Source of the DNA: Maea johnstoni
Taxonomy: Eukaryota > Annelida > Polychaeta > Spionida > Magelonidae
Direction: 5' to 3'
Assembly (NCBI GenBank): GCA_963942565.1
Contig: OZ012699.1
Span: forward strand, 27,157,467-27,221,466
Length of the DNA stretch: 64,000 nucleotides
The notes under the pieces are model-generated. The model had not been told where the DNA came from. It did no database searches and saw nothing but the letters and a program-made list of their open reading frames with translations. Positions within the stretch are counted from its first letter, which is position 1; each line of letters opens with the position of its first letter. Shown here piece by piece: positions 48,961 to 62,649 of the stretch. Made by a program: the position numbers and the translations under genes.

Positions 48961-49258
48961 TTGTCATGCTCCGCAAGGGGCACACATTATGGTGTGCAAT
49001 TGGAGTTGGCACCTCCCGGGTAACCCTAGGATGGTGTGGCACCCTGCTCGCCTTATAAAAGAAGTGGGATGTGTGGATCTGTTTATGGATACCATGCATC
49101 TAAAAGCTCCCTTGGTCCTCCTTGGATCTGAAGGCTCTGCTATCATCTTCCCTCTTTTTCTTCTTTCGCCTAGAATAATTATGCTTTGTCATTGTTTTAT
49201 GGCATTATATGACCTTTGTGTGTCAATAAACACTCATTCATTCATTCATTCATTCTTA
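48961..49258 (+). mobile_element. SINE or LINE 3' end with (CATT)n tail
   Basis: Ends 'TGTGTCAATAAACACT' then CATT repeats, a typical retroposon tail. A related copy lies inverted at about 50985-51125 with a GAATGAATGAATGAG start. A 100-codon frame from 48989 (HPARLIKEVGCVDLFMDT) could be the C-terminus of a LINE ORF2, but no reverse transcriptase is present. Confidence 0.55.
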
Positions 49259-49569
49259 TTGTCACTTCAAAGCGCAAATTGTAACTTTTAACAGGAAATG
49301 TTTTTAATCCATTAATTAATCAAAAATCCGAATGCCTAACCAAGCTGACAAAATAGGTGATTCTTAATAGTAGTACCTTCAGTTCTGGTCACTATATGGG
49401 CTAATAAGCATAGTCTCATCAGACGTAGTGTGCAATGTTGCCCAGCACGAGAAGTTAAAATGAGAGCCTGAGACGTCAACTGATGGAAGTTCAGCCAACA
49501 TGTCTGCAGTGGGTTCAGTGCTCCAAGTGATTCATTAACTGCTGATTCCTCACATAATTAAGGTACCTA

Positions 49570-50007
49570 CCGTATTCTCTTGAATAAGCGCACCGTGCAG
49601 GTAGAGTTCGGGAAAATTTTCGGTAAAAGGGGTGTTGTCAATCATCCATATAACCGCACCCCTCAATGATTGCCGATTGGAGTGTAATGACCGTTATTGC
49701 ACTTTCTCACTCTCGCCGTTCACCATACTTTAGACGTTTGCCGCAACAATCCGCACGATAAAAGATTGTTAATTGGTCAATAGTGCGATCGTGCGGCGAA
49801 CAGTGAGAGTGCGCAGGGACTGCTGAAATGGCGGAATTCAGCACTGGTTTGCAGACACGGCAAGAGGAAAGGTATCTGTTTTGGTTACTTCTGGGGGTGA
49901 TCTAACATAAGGAGACGTTCTTTGGCGCTTGCTGGTCCCCCCACTTTCCGCGAAAAATAGGGGGGTGTGCGCTTATTCGGGATCGTGCAATATTCAAGAG
50001 AATATGG
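49570..50007. mobile_element. MITE with ACCGTATTCTC ends
   Basis: Starts ACCGTATTCTCTTGAATAAG and ends with an imperfect inverse (TATTCAAGAGAATATGGT). The next inner words, GCGCACC and GGTGTGCGC, also pair. The ends resemble those of the mariner-type MITE in the zinc-finger 5' flanks, suggesting a related family. It is non-coding and CpG-richer than its flanks. Confidence 0.65.
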
Positions 50008-50289
50008 TGCTTGCTACAAGTTAGTTGAATCAGAGGATATATCTGGCTGTGACCTGTGTACCAGTCCATACTGTGAGATCTGCTTGCTAGGAATCCCAAC
50101 ATTTTTGTAGTCAAAGAATTGCATGAAAAAAATTGGGTGAGATTTTCTTTGTACCTTTTCTGGTTTATAGCACCCTGCCTTAATCTAATATGCAATTTCA
50201 TCAAGACAGTGGACCAGTCCAAAGCAGGATTGGACAATGAAGCTGTGTTAGGGACTAAGAACAAAATATTAACACAATTTTCAAGCTTT

Positions 50290-51265
50290 CAATGATAACA
50301 CCCTGTCTGAAGGCTAGAATATAATGGTGTATTAGTCGGATAGCAAGTGTATTACAACTTTTTATTGACACTTTCAAGTGATGATGATATGCAGCACGTG
50401 TTTGTAATCATGTGCATATAACGTATTTATATACTTTTTGTATGACATCTGAGCATTTGCGTATATGAATTCTTTGCATAATATTGAACATGTTTCATAA
50501 CTATTAAATATTTTAGATTATCAAAAGACAATGTTTCCAGTTTAGTGCTTAAACAATTATTCCATGCAAATGAAACTTTACACACGTGGATGCACAGATA
50601 TGGTGGCCTCCTTGTTTAAAACTGTCTTCTGCACATTTTTGCTGTCTTATTTTATATTATCTTGTTTGTGGTCACCTTATAAAAAATCAATTTAAATTAA
50701 CTGAGCATGTTAATTATGTGAAAGCAATGTAATGCAGGAGATGACAGAAAGAAGTCCAGGAGTGGACAGTTTATGTAAACGTGGGTGAGTTCTGCACATT
50801 GTTGCGGACTGTGTACTGCAGGACCTGACATAAAGACTAGCCACATAGTCCAGGACTAGTCATTGAAGCTAAAGGCTCCTTAACTCGTTATGTGAGTAGC
50901 TCAAAAGTGCTAGGTTGAATTAAAATATTAGCCAATAAAGAAGTATGAAATCCTTCACTGGCTCTGCTCATATGGGTTTGAATGAATGAATGAGGGCTTA
51001 AAGGCACATGAGCACATTAGGCTATTTAGTGCCATAAAGTTGTTTTTTGTAAAGTGGTTCTTTGCCATTGTTGAGGAACAATGGCAAAGCATGTGAAAGA
51101 AGAAAAAGAGGAAGAGAAAGAGGTAACATTAACAATTGATTCAACACATTAGACTGCATTCTTTGTCATAACACAAATGCAAGGTAAGGGCAGGTCACAA
51201 ATTAAGTTTTGGTTGATGATATAGATTTTTTGACCAGATTCAAATATTTTGTCCACAATTTACAG
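50290..51265. repeat. Duplicated block (partner 20590-21725)
   Basis: The uninterrupted copy: it lacks the R3 element of the partner near 50893 but has gained an inverted retroposon tail at about 50985-51125, which the partner lacks. Confidence 0.65.
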
Positions 51266-51350
51266 GGCTTACAATATTCCAGGACTAGGGAAATTTTAGG
51301 CAACGAGCCCTGTTGGGCTAATGATTCTTTTGTCAGTGTTGAGCCCTCCA
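51264..51350. mobile_element. Fragment of the CAGGGCT MITE family
   Basis: 'CAGGGCTTACAATATTCCAG' to 'GTGTTGAGCCCT' parallels 827-897 of the complete element in unit A. Confidence 0.55.
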
Positions 51351-51889
51351 CTTCAAAAAAAAATAAGGACACGGTAGTTAGGCTGGCAAATGAAGCAGCT
51401 GAATGACTGGATTATTTTTGAACCTGCTCTGGAGTTTGGCAAATGTCCTACTTTAGTATATAATGGAAATTGGTATGTGCGTCATTCCTAAGGCCTTTAC
51501 ACTGCCCCTTTAGCAGCTATTTACAACGCTTCCCTTTCAATGGAAACGAAGTCATACTGTTAAGGCACATAATATAGATTTTTTGTAATAAACAAGGCAC
51601 AGTATATGAGGACCCCAGCCCTACTCTACCCCATTTTGCCGTCATTTACTTGATCACCATCACCGGCGGATCCACACCGGTGATTCCAGTACCAATGAAG
51701 TCACCACTCAATTCAAAAACTGGATGTTTGGTACCGGTCAAATCCGCGAGCTGATCCCTGCCTAACACACCACCACTTTTTAGACAGGCAGTTAGAGGGC
51801 ATCATGCCCCGTATAGATTTCCTTAAAAATACCTTGGGACGGGTGGATTTAGAAATAGGAAGCAGTCAACTTAGCATTGTTCTCGCGAT

Positions 51890-52190
51890 AGTGTTATGAT
51901 CTTCTGCCCTATTTTGCGTAGTCCCAACCCCTAGGGCACATTTTTTGTCAGTTATCTTCACCCCTGGGGCACATATTGTGAACCATATATTCTAGTCATG
52001 TGTGCATTAAAAAAATGAAAAAGGAATTTGAAAATAAACTTTTATTGTGTTGATTTTGACAATGACAAGATCTAATTTCATTTGTTTGCCCACAGTTTGA
52101 TGGCCGATTGGGCTTATCGAAAAGTTATTGGGACATTTTTAAGGAGGGTTTTGGAGGTTTTCACTATCAGCCCGCTGTGGGGTTAGTAAA
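51890..52190. mobile_element. Harbinger-type MITE, internal fragment
   Basis: 'CTGCCCTATTTTGCGTAGTC', 'GGGCACATTTTTTGTCAG' and 'TTTATTGTGTTGATTT' follow the order of the copy at 4575. Both ends are missing. Confidence 0.6.
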
Positions 52191-52194
52191 TGTG

Positions 52195-52435
52195 AAGTGT
52201 AATATGTAAGCAATCAATTCTACAGTTTCAGAAATAAAGAAATATTTTACCCTTAAATTAGCCTTTTATTATGAAATCCATTCCAAATATCAGTAGTGAG
52301 TAATGAGTGGTTCAGTATATGGCTAAGAAATAATAGAAATAAATTGAAATTCTTTGTAAAATAATTCAATAAATTTATAATTTTAAGTGCCTCGAGTGGC
52401 TTAGAATACATCTCAGCGCGTTGATAACCCCTTGG
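52195..52435. repeat. Dispersed repeat (partner 11885-12118)
   Basis: See partner. Here the pogo-like MITE is absent and the sequence continues into 'GCCATGAGCTGGGCCC'. Confidence 0.65.
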
Positions 52436-52612
52436 CCATGAGCTGGGCCCCCAGAGCCCCGGCCACTAGTCCCGATCACGTACGGTGCCCGGTGGCCATT
52501 TTCAGTTATGGCACCAGTCAAATTCAGGCCTGTATCCGCCCCTGAGCATGGCCATGTTCACCCAATATCTTTTGACCAACTTGAATTAAGATGTATCCAT
52601 ACAGCAGTATAT

Positions 52613-54860
<2,248 letters not shown>

Positions 54861-54884
54861 CTTAGAATAAACTCCACAATTACA

Positions 54885-55700
54885 ATAATAATATGATGAG
54901 AAAGCAAAGCTTTAAATGCTCGCGCAGCTCGATACTATTTCTGCATTCCCCTTCGAATGCAGTCACAAAGTGTTTGTTATTGTTATCCGTGACGTCATTC
55001 TTAACTTGAACTTCGCTGAAACATATTGGAAGCCCCTTCATAAGAACTTCATATTTGTGCAATAACCACACACAGTATGCGTAGCAATTGACCGAAAATA
55101 TGGCATAAAAATTACTACGACTTCAACCTGTTGCAAAATCGTCATTTCACATCAGATGTCAACTAGAATTAAAAGACATGTAGAATTATTTGTGGCGGTT
55201 GTAGCGATATAAACTGCATTGAAATCGATTACCGGAAAGACGAGTAAAGTCATTTTTACCGTGAACATCGAAGTCACGACTTTGGAATCCGCGGAATTCG
55301 CTCGTAACATGACGTCATTTCAAGACGTCAGCTTTTGTCGCACGTGAGCATGTATGTTTCAGTTGTTGCATAGTTCGGCGTGTGTTGCACGATAGTCGGC
55401 GACCAAAACGCTATTTTGACACAATTTAAAGGAAACAATCCAAATTTATTATTTGATTAAGAAATATTTAAAACATGATACGATCTGGCGGCAAAATGTG
55501 CTCTTAAAGCAAAAAGTTATGCTCATTTTTCCGAGGTAATCGACCGAGCAGGGTCGAGCGAGCGAGCCCGACGAGAGACGAACAGACAGACGTCAACACC
55601 AAAAATCCTGCCTCAGTGTGTATCCTGCCATTACACTATATATATACCGTAAATGCTCGCTACGCTGAGCCGGCCTTCGGCCGACTCACTACGCGAGCTA
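54885..55700. other. CRE-containing spacer, distantly repeated at 24-25 kb
   Basis: TGACGTCA palindromes (CRE/ATF sites) occur near 54990 and 55311, with a further GACGTCA near 55325. The words 'GAGCATTTAAAGCTTTGCTTT' or close and 'GTGTGGTTATT.CACAAATAT' recur in the opposite orientation at about 24975-25040. The end (about 55650-55700) has a GCCGGCCTTCGGCCG palindrome. No gene is supported. Confidence 0.4.
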
Positions 55701-55755
55701 TAAGAATTCCATGAAACTAAATTTGCTTAAGTTATCTGGTTATCCTTGCCAGAGC

Positions 55756-55889
55756 ACAGGCCCTTGCCGACGTCATGGCCCTGAGAAATCAAAAAAACTA
55801 GGATTAGTAGTGCCTGTATCCCTATATGCCCCTCTATCCCTACATCCTTTTTTTATTTCTCAGGGCCAGGACGTTGGCAAGGACCTGTG
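55756..55889. mobile_element. Short foldback MITE, hAT-like (134 bp)
   Basis: Arms ACAGGCCCTTGCC and its near-inverse; the duplication GCCAGAGC is exact at 55748-55755 and 55890-55897. It is the same element as 12840-12984. Confidence 0.8.
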
Positions 55890-55938
55890 GCCAGAGCTGC
55901 TCTTTACCCAATTTACCTTACTACAGAGCAGCCCTGTC

Positions 55939-56306
55939 ATGACAGGAAATGGTCGCATAGAACTTCTGAATGTCACTAGATACAACTTTCAACCCTCAAG
56001 AGCACGCTAAAATCATATATTAAGCTGTAAGCCGTTGTATTATATACTTCCTTACCTAAGTATCCCACTGTTTGGTAGTCATTTCCAATAAAACTGCTTT
56101 TATACTCAATCTTCTTCAACGAGTGGAAATCTGTGAAGCTGTCACTCCTTGCGTTGACACCCCCCTCTAATACACATAACAACCAGAGCGTCCAGGCCTG
56201 CCAGAGGCAGCGTTCCCGAGGGAGGAAATTGACCCGGAAGCACGGCAGAGTCCCAGTGTGCCGGCGCAAGTGTAGTCCAGGCGACGATGCATATCCTGTA
56301 ATGGTA
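55939..56306. mobile_element. R3 MITE in the distal flank of unit D
   Basis: Starts CATGACAGGAAATGG and ends TCCTGTAATGG. Unit B at about 13033 runs straight from GCAGCCCTG to TACCCAGCAATT, showing the pre-insertion state. Confidence 0.7.
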
Positions 56307-57963
56307 CCCAGCAATTAAAAGTTAATTGCATACAGAGCTGCTCTGTACCCAATATAATTCTAGCAGTTCTCAAGGACAAATGTATACAACTTGTGTATAA
56401 ACAATAAGTGAGTTTAGTCAAGAAATGACCTGTAATATTCATTATTCCTGATATCCAGATAGATTAGAATATCACTTCTATTTTATTTCATTTAGAATGT
56501 CGGGAATCGATTAGTTAGCAGTTAAACAACGACCTGGAGGTCTCAAAATACACAGTTACTGGCACCATGTGCTGAGGGATCCGCAGTGGCCTTGTGATTA
56601 GGAGGCCTGGCACCCAAGCATGAGGTCTCAGGTTAAAGACTCCACTGAATCCCTATTACCGTATATGTCCAAATAAGCGCACAGACCCCCTTTCCATTAT
56701 TTACTGGCCTTCTGGACCTCCCCCTGTAATCACAAATATTTTTTTTTCAGGAAATTGAACATATCACACAATTGACCTTCCACCATTTAAGTCTTTATAC
56801 ATTCTCAGCATCCAATCAGACATGGCATAACAAAATACACAAGAGCCTGAAGCGCCCAAGCTCAGAGCGGCCATGGATTGTTGCCATGATCAGCACTGCA
56901 CATTGATACGGGTATACAAACTTTCCAATATACCATCCTAGGCATCCTAGCAAACTGGCACTGTGATTAGGTATTTAGAAGACCCTCGTTACCCCTTCTA
57001 GTGAATTTTTCTCTCGCTTGCTACTCGTGTGTGCAATTATTTGGACAAATACGGTATCTCCTCGTGGAGGGCTGTCTACTTTGAAAGGGTTCTTGATACT
57101 ATTCTAACAGTAAGAGAAGGGAATTTCCTTCAGGTTCCAGGTTTCCCTCTCATCTTGATATAACCTGAGCTGTTCAAAGCCACATAAAAACCACTTCCTT
57201 CTATATGCTTCAAGCATCATGTTGGTTGCAATTATCTATATAAGATGTTTTAGTTATTTTTCAATCTCTGATCTTTGGGTTTGATTTTTTCAACTTAGCT
57301 GCAATGTTTTGGATGTTCAAAATTAAGGTACAATAAAGCCTGAGTAGTATGTGGTATCTATAGGGGCTCTATCGAAATATGATGGGAAATTTACTCAAGT
57401 ATCTATAAGTCACATTGGTAATCTGTTTTTTGTTGTTTTGAAAATTTCATCTGCTTTTTCAGATCCATGATGTGACAAGTGGAGCTATAAAACTACTGTG
57501 TAACTGGATATCACCCTACAGAGGCCAGAATCAATCAAGGTCAAAGTTGAAAGATCATTTCTGCATCTTAGAGAGATATATCAGGTGATAGACTCTACTC
57601 TATGAAACAATGGAAGTTAGTCAGGGAGATACTATTTCCAAATTACAAGGATAAATTTCAAGTTGTTTACTGAATCATACCTGCATCACCCAATAGAGTT
57701 CAAAAATACCAAAGAGTTCCTATAATTTAAGGGACATCATCATTCTCAATAAAAAATCTTTGATAGAGCAAAATTACTCAGAAATTAATTGACTCTTAAA
57801 TATATTTTATTGAGTGTCTGTTTGATTTGCATACTTTTGTCAAAAGACCAGAGAAGCTAGACAATGAGGACGCAGGAACATAAAGCACAACAGGATTGAA
57901 TTTTGAGTTAATTATCCAGTAAAGGAGATTGAGTTAATTAGTCATTGTGAAAAAGCACTTACT
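56307..57963 (+). promoter_or_regulatory. 5' flank of unit D
   Basis: Homologous to the flanks of A, B and C. It holds the tRNA-like segment (56583-56648), the mariner-type MITE (56659-57054) and the TTTTTCAG acceptor-like site at about 57463. It represents the cleanest flank, without the late MITEs of A and B. An in-frame TGA precedes the ATG at 57964. Confidence 0.5.
56659..57054. mobile_element. Mariner/pogo-type MITE (unit D copy)
   Basis: Inverted ends CCGTATATGTCCAAATAA and complement, with TA at 56657-56658 and 57055-57056. This is the best-preserved copy. Confidence 0.72.
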
Positions 57964-59802
57964 ATGTCTCTAGATGTGATAGGTCATGAGGATAGGCAAG
58001 AAGGGGAAGAACCTTATCCTTCTGATGAATGTGATAAACCTTTTTCCAAGTCATCAAGTCATCATTTATCTGTTGATCCTGACAAGGTATTCACTCATGA
58101 TGTTGGTGTGGTGCAACAGAAGAGGAATCATAGTGCAACAAAATCCTTCCAGTGCAATGAATGTGACAAGGTATTCTTACGCCCTTCTGGTCTGGTAAAG
58201 CATAAAAGGATACACAGTGGGGAAAGACCCTTCCAGTGCAATGTATGTGACAAGGCATTCACAGAGTCTTCTGGTCTGGCAAGGCATAAGAGGATACACA
58301 GTGGGGAAAGACCCTTCCAGTGCAATGAATGTGACAAGACATTCTCACGGTCTTCTCAACTGGTAGAGCATAAGAGGATACATAGTGAGGAAAGACCCTT
58401 CCAGTGCAATGAATGTGACAAGGCATTTGCACACCCTTCTGTTCTGGTACAGCATAAGAGAATTCACAGCGGGGAAAGACCCTTCCAGTGCAATGAATGT
58501 AACAAGGCATTCAAATACTCCTCTAATCTGGTACAACATAAGAGGATACACAGTGGGGAAAGACTTTTCCAGTGCAATGAATGTGACAAGGCATACAAAG
58601 ATGCTTCTGCTCTGATAAAGCATAAGGTAAAACACAGTGCGGAAAGACCCTTCCAGTGCAATGAATGTGACAAGGCATTCTCACGCTCTTCTCACATGGT
58701 AGAGCATAGGAGGATACACAGTGGGGAAAAACCCTTCAAATGCACTGAATGTGACAAGGCATTCACAAGTTCTTCAAGTCTGGCAAAGCATAAAACTATA
58801 CACAGTTGGGAAAGACCATTCCAATGCAATGAATGTGATAAGGCATTCACACAGTCCTCCGATCTAAAAAAGCATAAGAGGATACACAGTGGGGAAAGAC
58901 CCTTCCAGTGCAATGAATGTAACAAGGCATTCACAAACTCCTCTCATCTGGTAGAGCATAAGAGGATACACAGTGGGGAACGACCCTTCCAGTGCAATGA
59001 ATGTGACAAGGCATTCACAAGCTCTTCTAATCTGGTACAGCATAAGAGGATACACAGTGGAACAAAATCCTTCCAGTGCAATGAATGTGACAAGGCATTC
59101 ACACAGTCCTCCGGTCTAAAAAAGCATAAGAGGATACACAGTGGGGAAAGACCTTTCCAGTACAATGAAGGTTACGAGGCATTCCCAGAGCCTTCTGGCC
59201 TGGGACAGCATATCAGGACACCCGCAGCAGAAAGACCTCAGTGTGGTAAAACAACCTATCTGAAACAGTATGAGAAAACACCTCAATGGCTGCCAACTCA
59301 CAAAATAGAACCACCGTTATCGGAACCAAGGCAATGGATTGTCATTAAAGGACAGTGTCTCCCTATAAAGCAAGAATTGGAGGAAAATGCTAGTGGCATA
59401 TTAGAAAAACAAGAAAACCTTGTTAGAGTACAGTGTCTCCCTATAAAGCAAGAATTGGAGGAAAATGCTAGTGGCATATTAGAAAAACAAGAAAACCTTG
59501 TTAGAGTACAGTGTCTCCCTATAAAGCAAGAATTGGAGGAAAATGCTAGTGGCATATTACAAAAACAAGAAAACCTTGTTAGAGGACAGTGTCTCCCTAT
59601 AAAGCAAGAGTTGGAGGAGGGAAATGCTAGTAGCCTATTAGAAATACAAGAAAATCTTGTTAGAGTACAGTGTCTCCCTATAAAGCAAGAGTTGGAGGAG
59701 GGAAATGCTAGTAGCCTATTAGAAATACAAGAAAATCTTGTTAGAGGACCGTGTCCCCCTATAAAGCAAGAACTGGAGGAGGAAAATGCTAGTAGCATAT
59801 AA
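57964..59802 (+). CDS. C2H2 zinc-finger protein D: 12 fingers plus six-fold SUMO-motif tail
   Basis: A 612-residue, single-exon paralogue. Family N-terminus 1-61, then fingers 1-12 with intact ligands (residues 62-397) and a degenerate 13th (398-425, FQYNEGYEAF) shared with protein C. Linkers vary more than in A (HSEERP, HSWERP, HSGTKS). Helices differ between nearly all fingers; fingers 7-9 equal 5-7 of C, and finger 3 equals finger 4 of B. The tail from about residue 462 has six repeats, every one with the IKQE core and trailing LEEN, LEEGN or LEEEN. Tail units 1-3 and 4-5 are almost identical within each group, so it grew recently. The start ATG follows an in-frame TGA. Confidence 0.93.
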   Translation: MSLDVIGHEDRQEGEEPYPSDECDKPFSKSSSHHLSVDPDKVFTHDVGVVQQKRNHSATKSFQCNECDKVFLRPSGLVKHKRIHSGERPFQCNVCDKAFTESSGLARHKRIHSGERPFQCNECDKTFSRSSQLVEHKRIHSEERPFQCNECDKAFAHPSVLVQHKRIHSGERPFQCNECNKAFKYSSNLVQHKRIHSGERLFQCNECDKAYKDASALIKHKVKHSAERPFQCNECDKAFSRSSHMVEHRRIHSGEKPFKCTECDKAFTSSSSLAKHKTIHSWERPFQCNECDKAFTQSSDLKKHKRIHSGERPFQCNECNKAFTNSSHLVEHKRIHSGERPFQCNECDKAFTSSSNLVQHKRIHSGTKSFQCNECDKAFTQSSGLKKHKRIHSGERPFQYNEGYEAFPEPSGLGQHIRTPAAERPQCGKTTYLKQYEKTPQWLPTHKIEPPLSEPRQWIVIKGQCLPIKQELEENASGILEKQENLVRVQCLPIKQELEENASGILEKQENLVRVQCLPIKQELEENASGILQKQENLVRGQCLPIKQELEEGNASSLLEIQENLVRVQCLPIKQELEEGNASSLLEIQENLVRGPCPPIKQELEEENASSI

Positions 59803-59960
59803 GGAAAATAAGGAAAGCATGTTGCTGGAGGACATATATCTCTATAAAGCAAGAGTTAGAGCAGGAAAATGACACCATCATATTAGAAAAAAAACGTAAG
59901 AGGACAGTGCCTCCCTATAAAGCAAGAGTCATAGGAAAATGCTAGTACATATAAGTTAAA
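59344..59960 (+). repeat. Tail repeat array of gene D, with decayed units beyond the stop
   Basis: Six in-frame units of 78-81 bp up to the stop at 59800-59802, then two decayed units to about 59960 ('TATCTCTATAAAGCAAGAGT', 'GACAGTGCCTCCCTATAAAG'). Confidence 0.85.
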
Positions 59961-60900
59961 ACAGGAAAACCTTGATGTCTGATATAACTGAGATAATGTA
60001 GTATTCAACACTCACAAATGCACAACCTAAGTAATCATCTGGTAATGAAAACCACCTCGTTACAGTGCTGGATGGTCAAATTAGAACCAATCAATGACAG
60101 TATAGAATCAGTGGTACCATTGCAATTTCATTTAAGAGGTAAAATGCAGACCCCTTGAATAGCCATTCTAAATTCAAGGAGTCGAGAGACATACAAATGG
60201 CAGTAGGGCATTAAGCCAGTTTTGGTCAGATCAAGCTGACAATACCAAATGCTATCTAAATGTTGGAAGACTTTTCAAAAAGGTGAAAAAGATGTACAAG
60301 GTGTCAGTACATGTTCTTGACAAACTGTCATAGATTATTCATGTGTTGTTGTTATGCAGGCTGCAACAAAGGCATTAGTCTGACAGGAAACTGCAATTTC
60401 TAAAATTATTGTAAGACCTTGAATATTTGGTTAGTACAGCTTTATACTTATGCTGTATAAATGCTCTATCTTTTCAAATCAACATGTTTTAGCTACATCT
60501 TTTACATGGTTAGGTAGGTCTAATAAAGGTCATTGAGGACATGTAAACAATATTTTGTGTCAAAATATACTTTTGTGTGAAAATTGATAAAACTGGAGGA
60601 ACAAAACTAGAAACAATGATGCACCCAAACAACATGTTTTAGCAAGGTTTGAGAAATTGCATATATAAGATGCATTTCCTTTCAATATTCTCTACAATAT
60701 GCTTAAAATACATATGTTCTGTTATTTTTTTGTCATAGTACCAACAAAATTTTGGCTGAACTGATGTAACCTGGACCCATCCTATATACCCCAATTGTGA
60801 ATCTGTGCTAAAAACCACAAATAGCAGTTACCTTGTTTAACCTTGACATAGAAACAATAAAGATTTTCTTGATTTTTTAAACTTTAGGTTTGTTGCTATT
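59961..60900 (+). other. 3' flank / probable 3' UTR of unit D
   Basis: Homologous to the flanks of A-C up to about 60750. AATAAA at 60856-60861 is followed by a T-rich stretch and is a plausible polyadenylation signal, about 1.05 kb after the stop. Confidence 0.5.
60856..60861 (+). terminator. Candidate polyadenylation signal of unit D
   Basis: AATAAA followed within 15 bases by TTTTCTTGATTTTTT. Only sequence context supports it. Confidence 0.35.
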
Positions 60901-61183
60901 TCTGTATAATTTTTTTCACCCTTTTTTCTGCCTTTACCGTTTATGAGTTTTCAATGTTGCTGTCAACTATATTGTTATTCAAAAGATCCTGTTATGAATT
61001 CAATGAATGTAAGTCTCCATTTTAATGTTAGATATCCAAGCGGGGCAAGTTGAGGGCTTGTTAAGCTTGCCTGAAATGCTGTTTTTTCCATGATAAGAGA
61101 TAGTCATGAGGTGTTTTCGTACTTGGGGCATAATGGTCCATATTCTTGTCAATTATACGAAGTATGGGTTTGAAAATGCCTGC
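60901..61183. other. Spacer
   Basis: About 61030-61085 ('AAGCGGGGCAA', 'GCTTGCC.GA', 'GCTGTTTTTT') resembles 24815-24865. Nothing else is recognised. Confidence 0.35.
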
Positions 61184-61420
61184 TCTGACGGCCGTGTGGT
61201 CTAAGGCGCCGCTACTGACTGCACGCTGTCTCTCACCTCTGCTGGGGTTCGAATCCCGGCCTGGGCATGTGAGAAAGTTGCCAGTGACTTGGGGTAAGGC
61301 GGTGTTTTTCACCGGGTACTCCGGTTTCCTACACTACTTACAACTGGCTAGTCACGAATTAGCCACAATTGGCATAAATGTGACGAAAAACAAAATTCCA
61401 ACATTCCAAAATGAAAATGC
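61184..61420 (+). mobile_element. tRNA-Leu-headed SINE
   Basis: The head GACGGCCGTGTGGTCTAAGG with box B GGGGTTCGAATCCC resembles a leucine-type tRNA. The body contains 'CCGGGTACTCCGGTTTCC' and 'GTCACGAATTAGCCACA', and an A-rich tail follows. It is close to the inverted copy at 45598-45908. No target duplication is found here. Confidence 0.8.
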
Positions 61421-61860
61421 CCCCAAAATCCACAAAATCATCTTGGAAATCCCGGGCTCGGTCGCCAGTGACTGGGCTTCTGAGTCTGCTGAATGAGCCT
61501 GATGAATTCTCAGGTGAAATTGAGACGTATCACAAATAAACAGTTGAAATGGACACTTAAAAAGAGCTTTTGTAACGCTGTGAAAAATGAAATTATTATT
61601 ATACCTATTAATTTAGTGCCCTTTGTACTACCAGTTATGACATAAACATTAAATACTTAGGTCAGTTATCTAATGATTTTCGTTATAACTTGTATTTTTG
61701 CATTCTGAGTATTGACGCTATGAAACAGTCTGACTGATAGAATTACTATTAGTATCAACTCTGAAGTTCCTTTTTCTTAAAACATGAGATACCAAATAAA
61801 ATAGTGCACACTACATCTGTTAAATGGTACAAGAAGTACAGTCCTAAGAAACATTTCGTT
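61421..61860. other. Spacer, nothing recognised
   Basis: AT-rich sequence without frames, paired repeats or homology seen elsewhere in the window. Confidence 0.35.
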
Positions 61861-62315
61861 GTTGCTAATTCAAGCTAACGATGAGCGATAGTACAAGTTC
61901 AGGTGTATAGTCCATTCACTCTGCACAAAAGATTGATAGACCCTACAGGTAGACGTGTGACCTCTACATGTCAACTTGTAAAGTATACAGATGGGTTTTG
62001 CCAGTAGCCAAGTAAGTTTTCTGGGTCACAGAGTAAGGAGGCTCTCCAGGGGTATCATACCTCAAGTACCACAATCTCTACATCTTATTTTAGACTACTA
62101 GTGTCCCATGTACCAATTGCCCCTTTAGTTCCCCCTATGTTCTAGTTCTCCACACTCAGTGGCTGCTAACCACAAACTGGCCCAGATTTCTATAAGTGGA
62201 CAGATGTGTTTGGCCTGAACACCAATAGAGGACAAACCTGTTCTTACAGGCACACAGTTGAAACTTACAAACCCATTCGCTTTGCTCATTGTTAGCTTAA
62301 ATTAGCAATAAGCCG
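61861..62315. repeat. Uninserted copy of the 35.5-38.6 kb block
   Basis: Lacks both the Merlin element and the R3 MITE carried by the partner, and shows the joined target sequences (about 61905 and 61928). It also lacks the 247 bp at 38139-38386. It is useful for dating the insertions. Confidence 0.75.
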
Positions 62316-62640
62316 CACTCAACATAAGATGATATATAAGTCATATTTGACTCTCTTTTACAATAACGCCCTGCAAAGCACCCTATACCAGAGAAAGTAG
62401 ATGACAACCATGTGGTTTACACAGGAGTTGGTGATTAGTAGGGCAGTGCACATGCCCAGTCGAGCCAGGGTGAGCCCCTAGGAATGAGTGGGGTTCAGAT
62501 AAGAGCTCATTTGCATAACAATAGTGTCGGACTGGTGTAGGAGCTATTGGCTATTTATAGTATCACATCTCTTTGATTGATGTCTCTGTCTGAATGAATG
62601 AATGTTGGAATGTTATGATTTGAGCCACTTATCAATGATA
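62316..62640. other. Spacer with GAATGAAT tract
   Basis: A short GAATGAATGAATG run near 62592 may be a retroposon tail remnant. No gene. Confidence 0.35.
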
Positions 62641-62649
62641 GCGCAACCG

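Noticed and set aside
48773-49099. 108-codon minus-strand frame
   Set aside because: It overlaps a retroposon end read on the other strand and has no recognisable domain.
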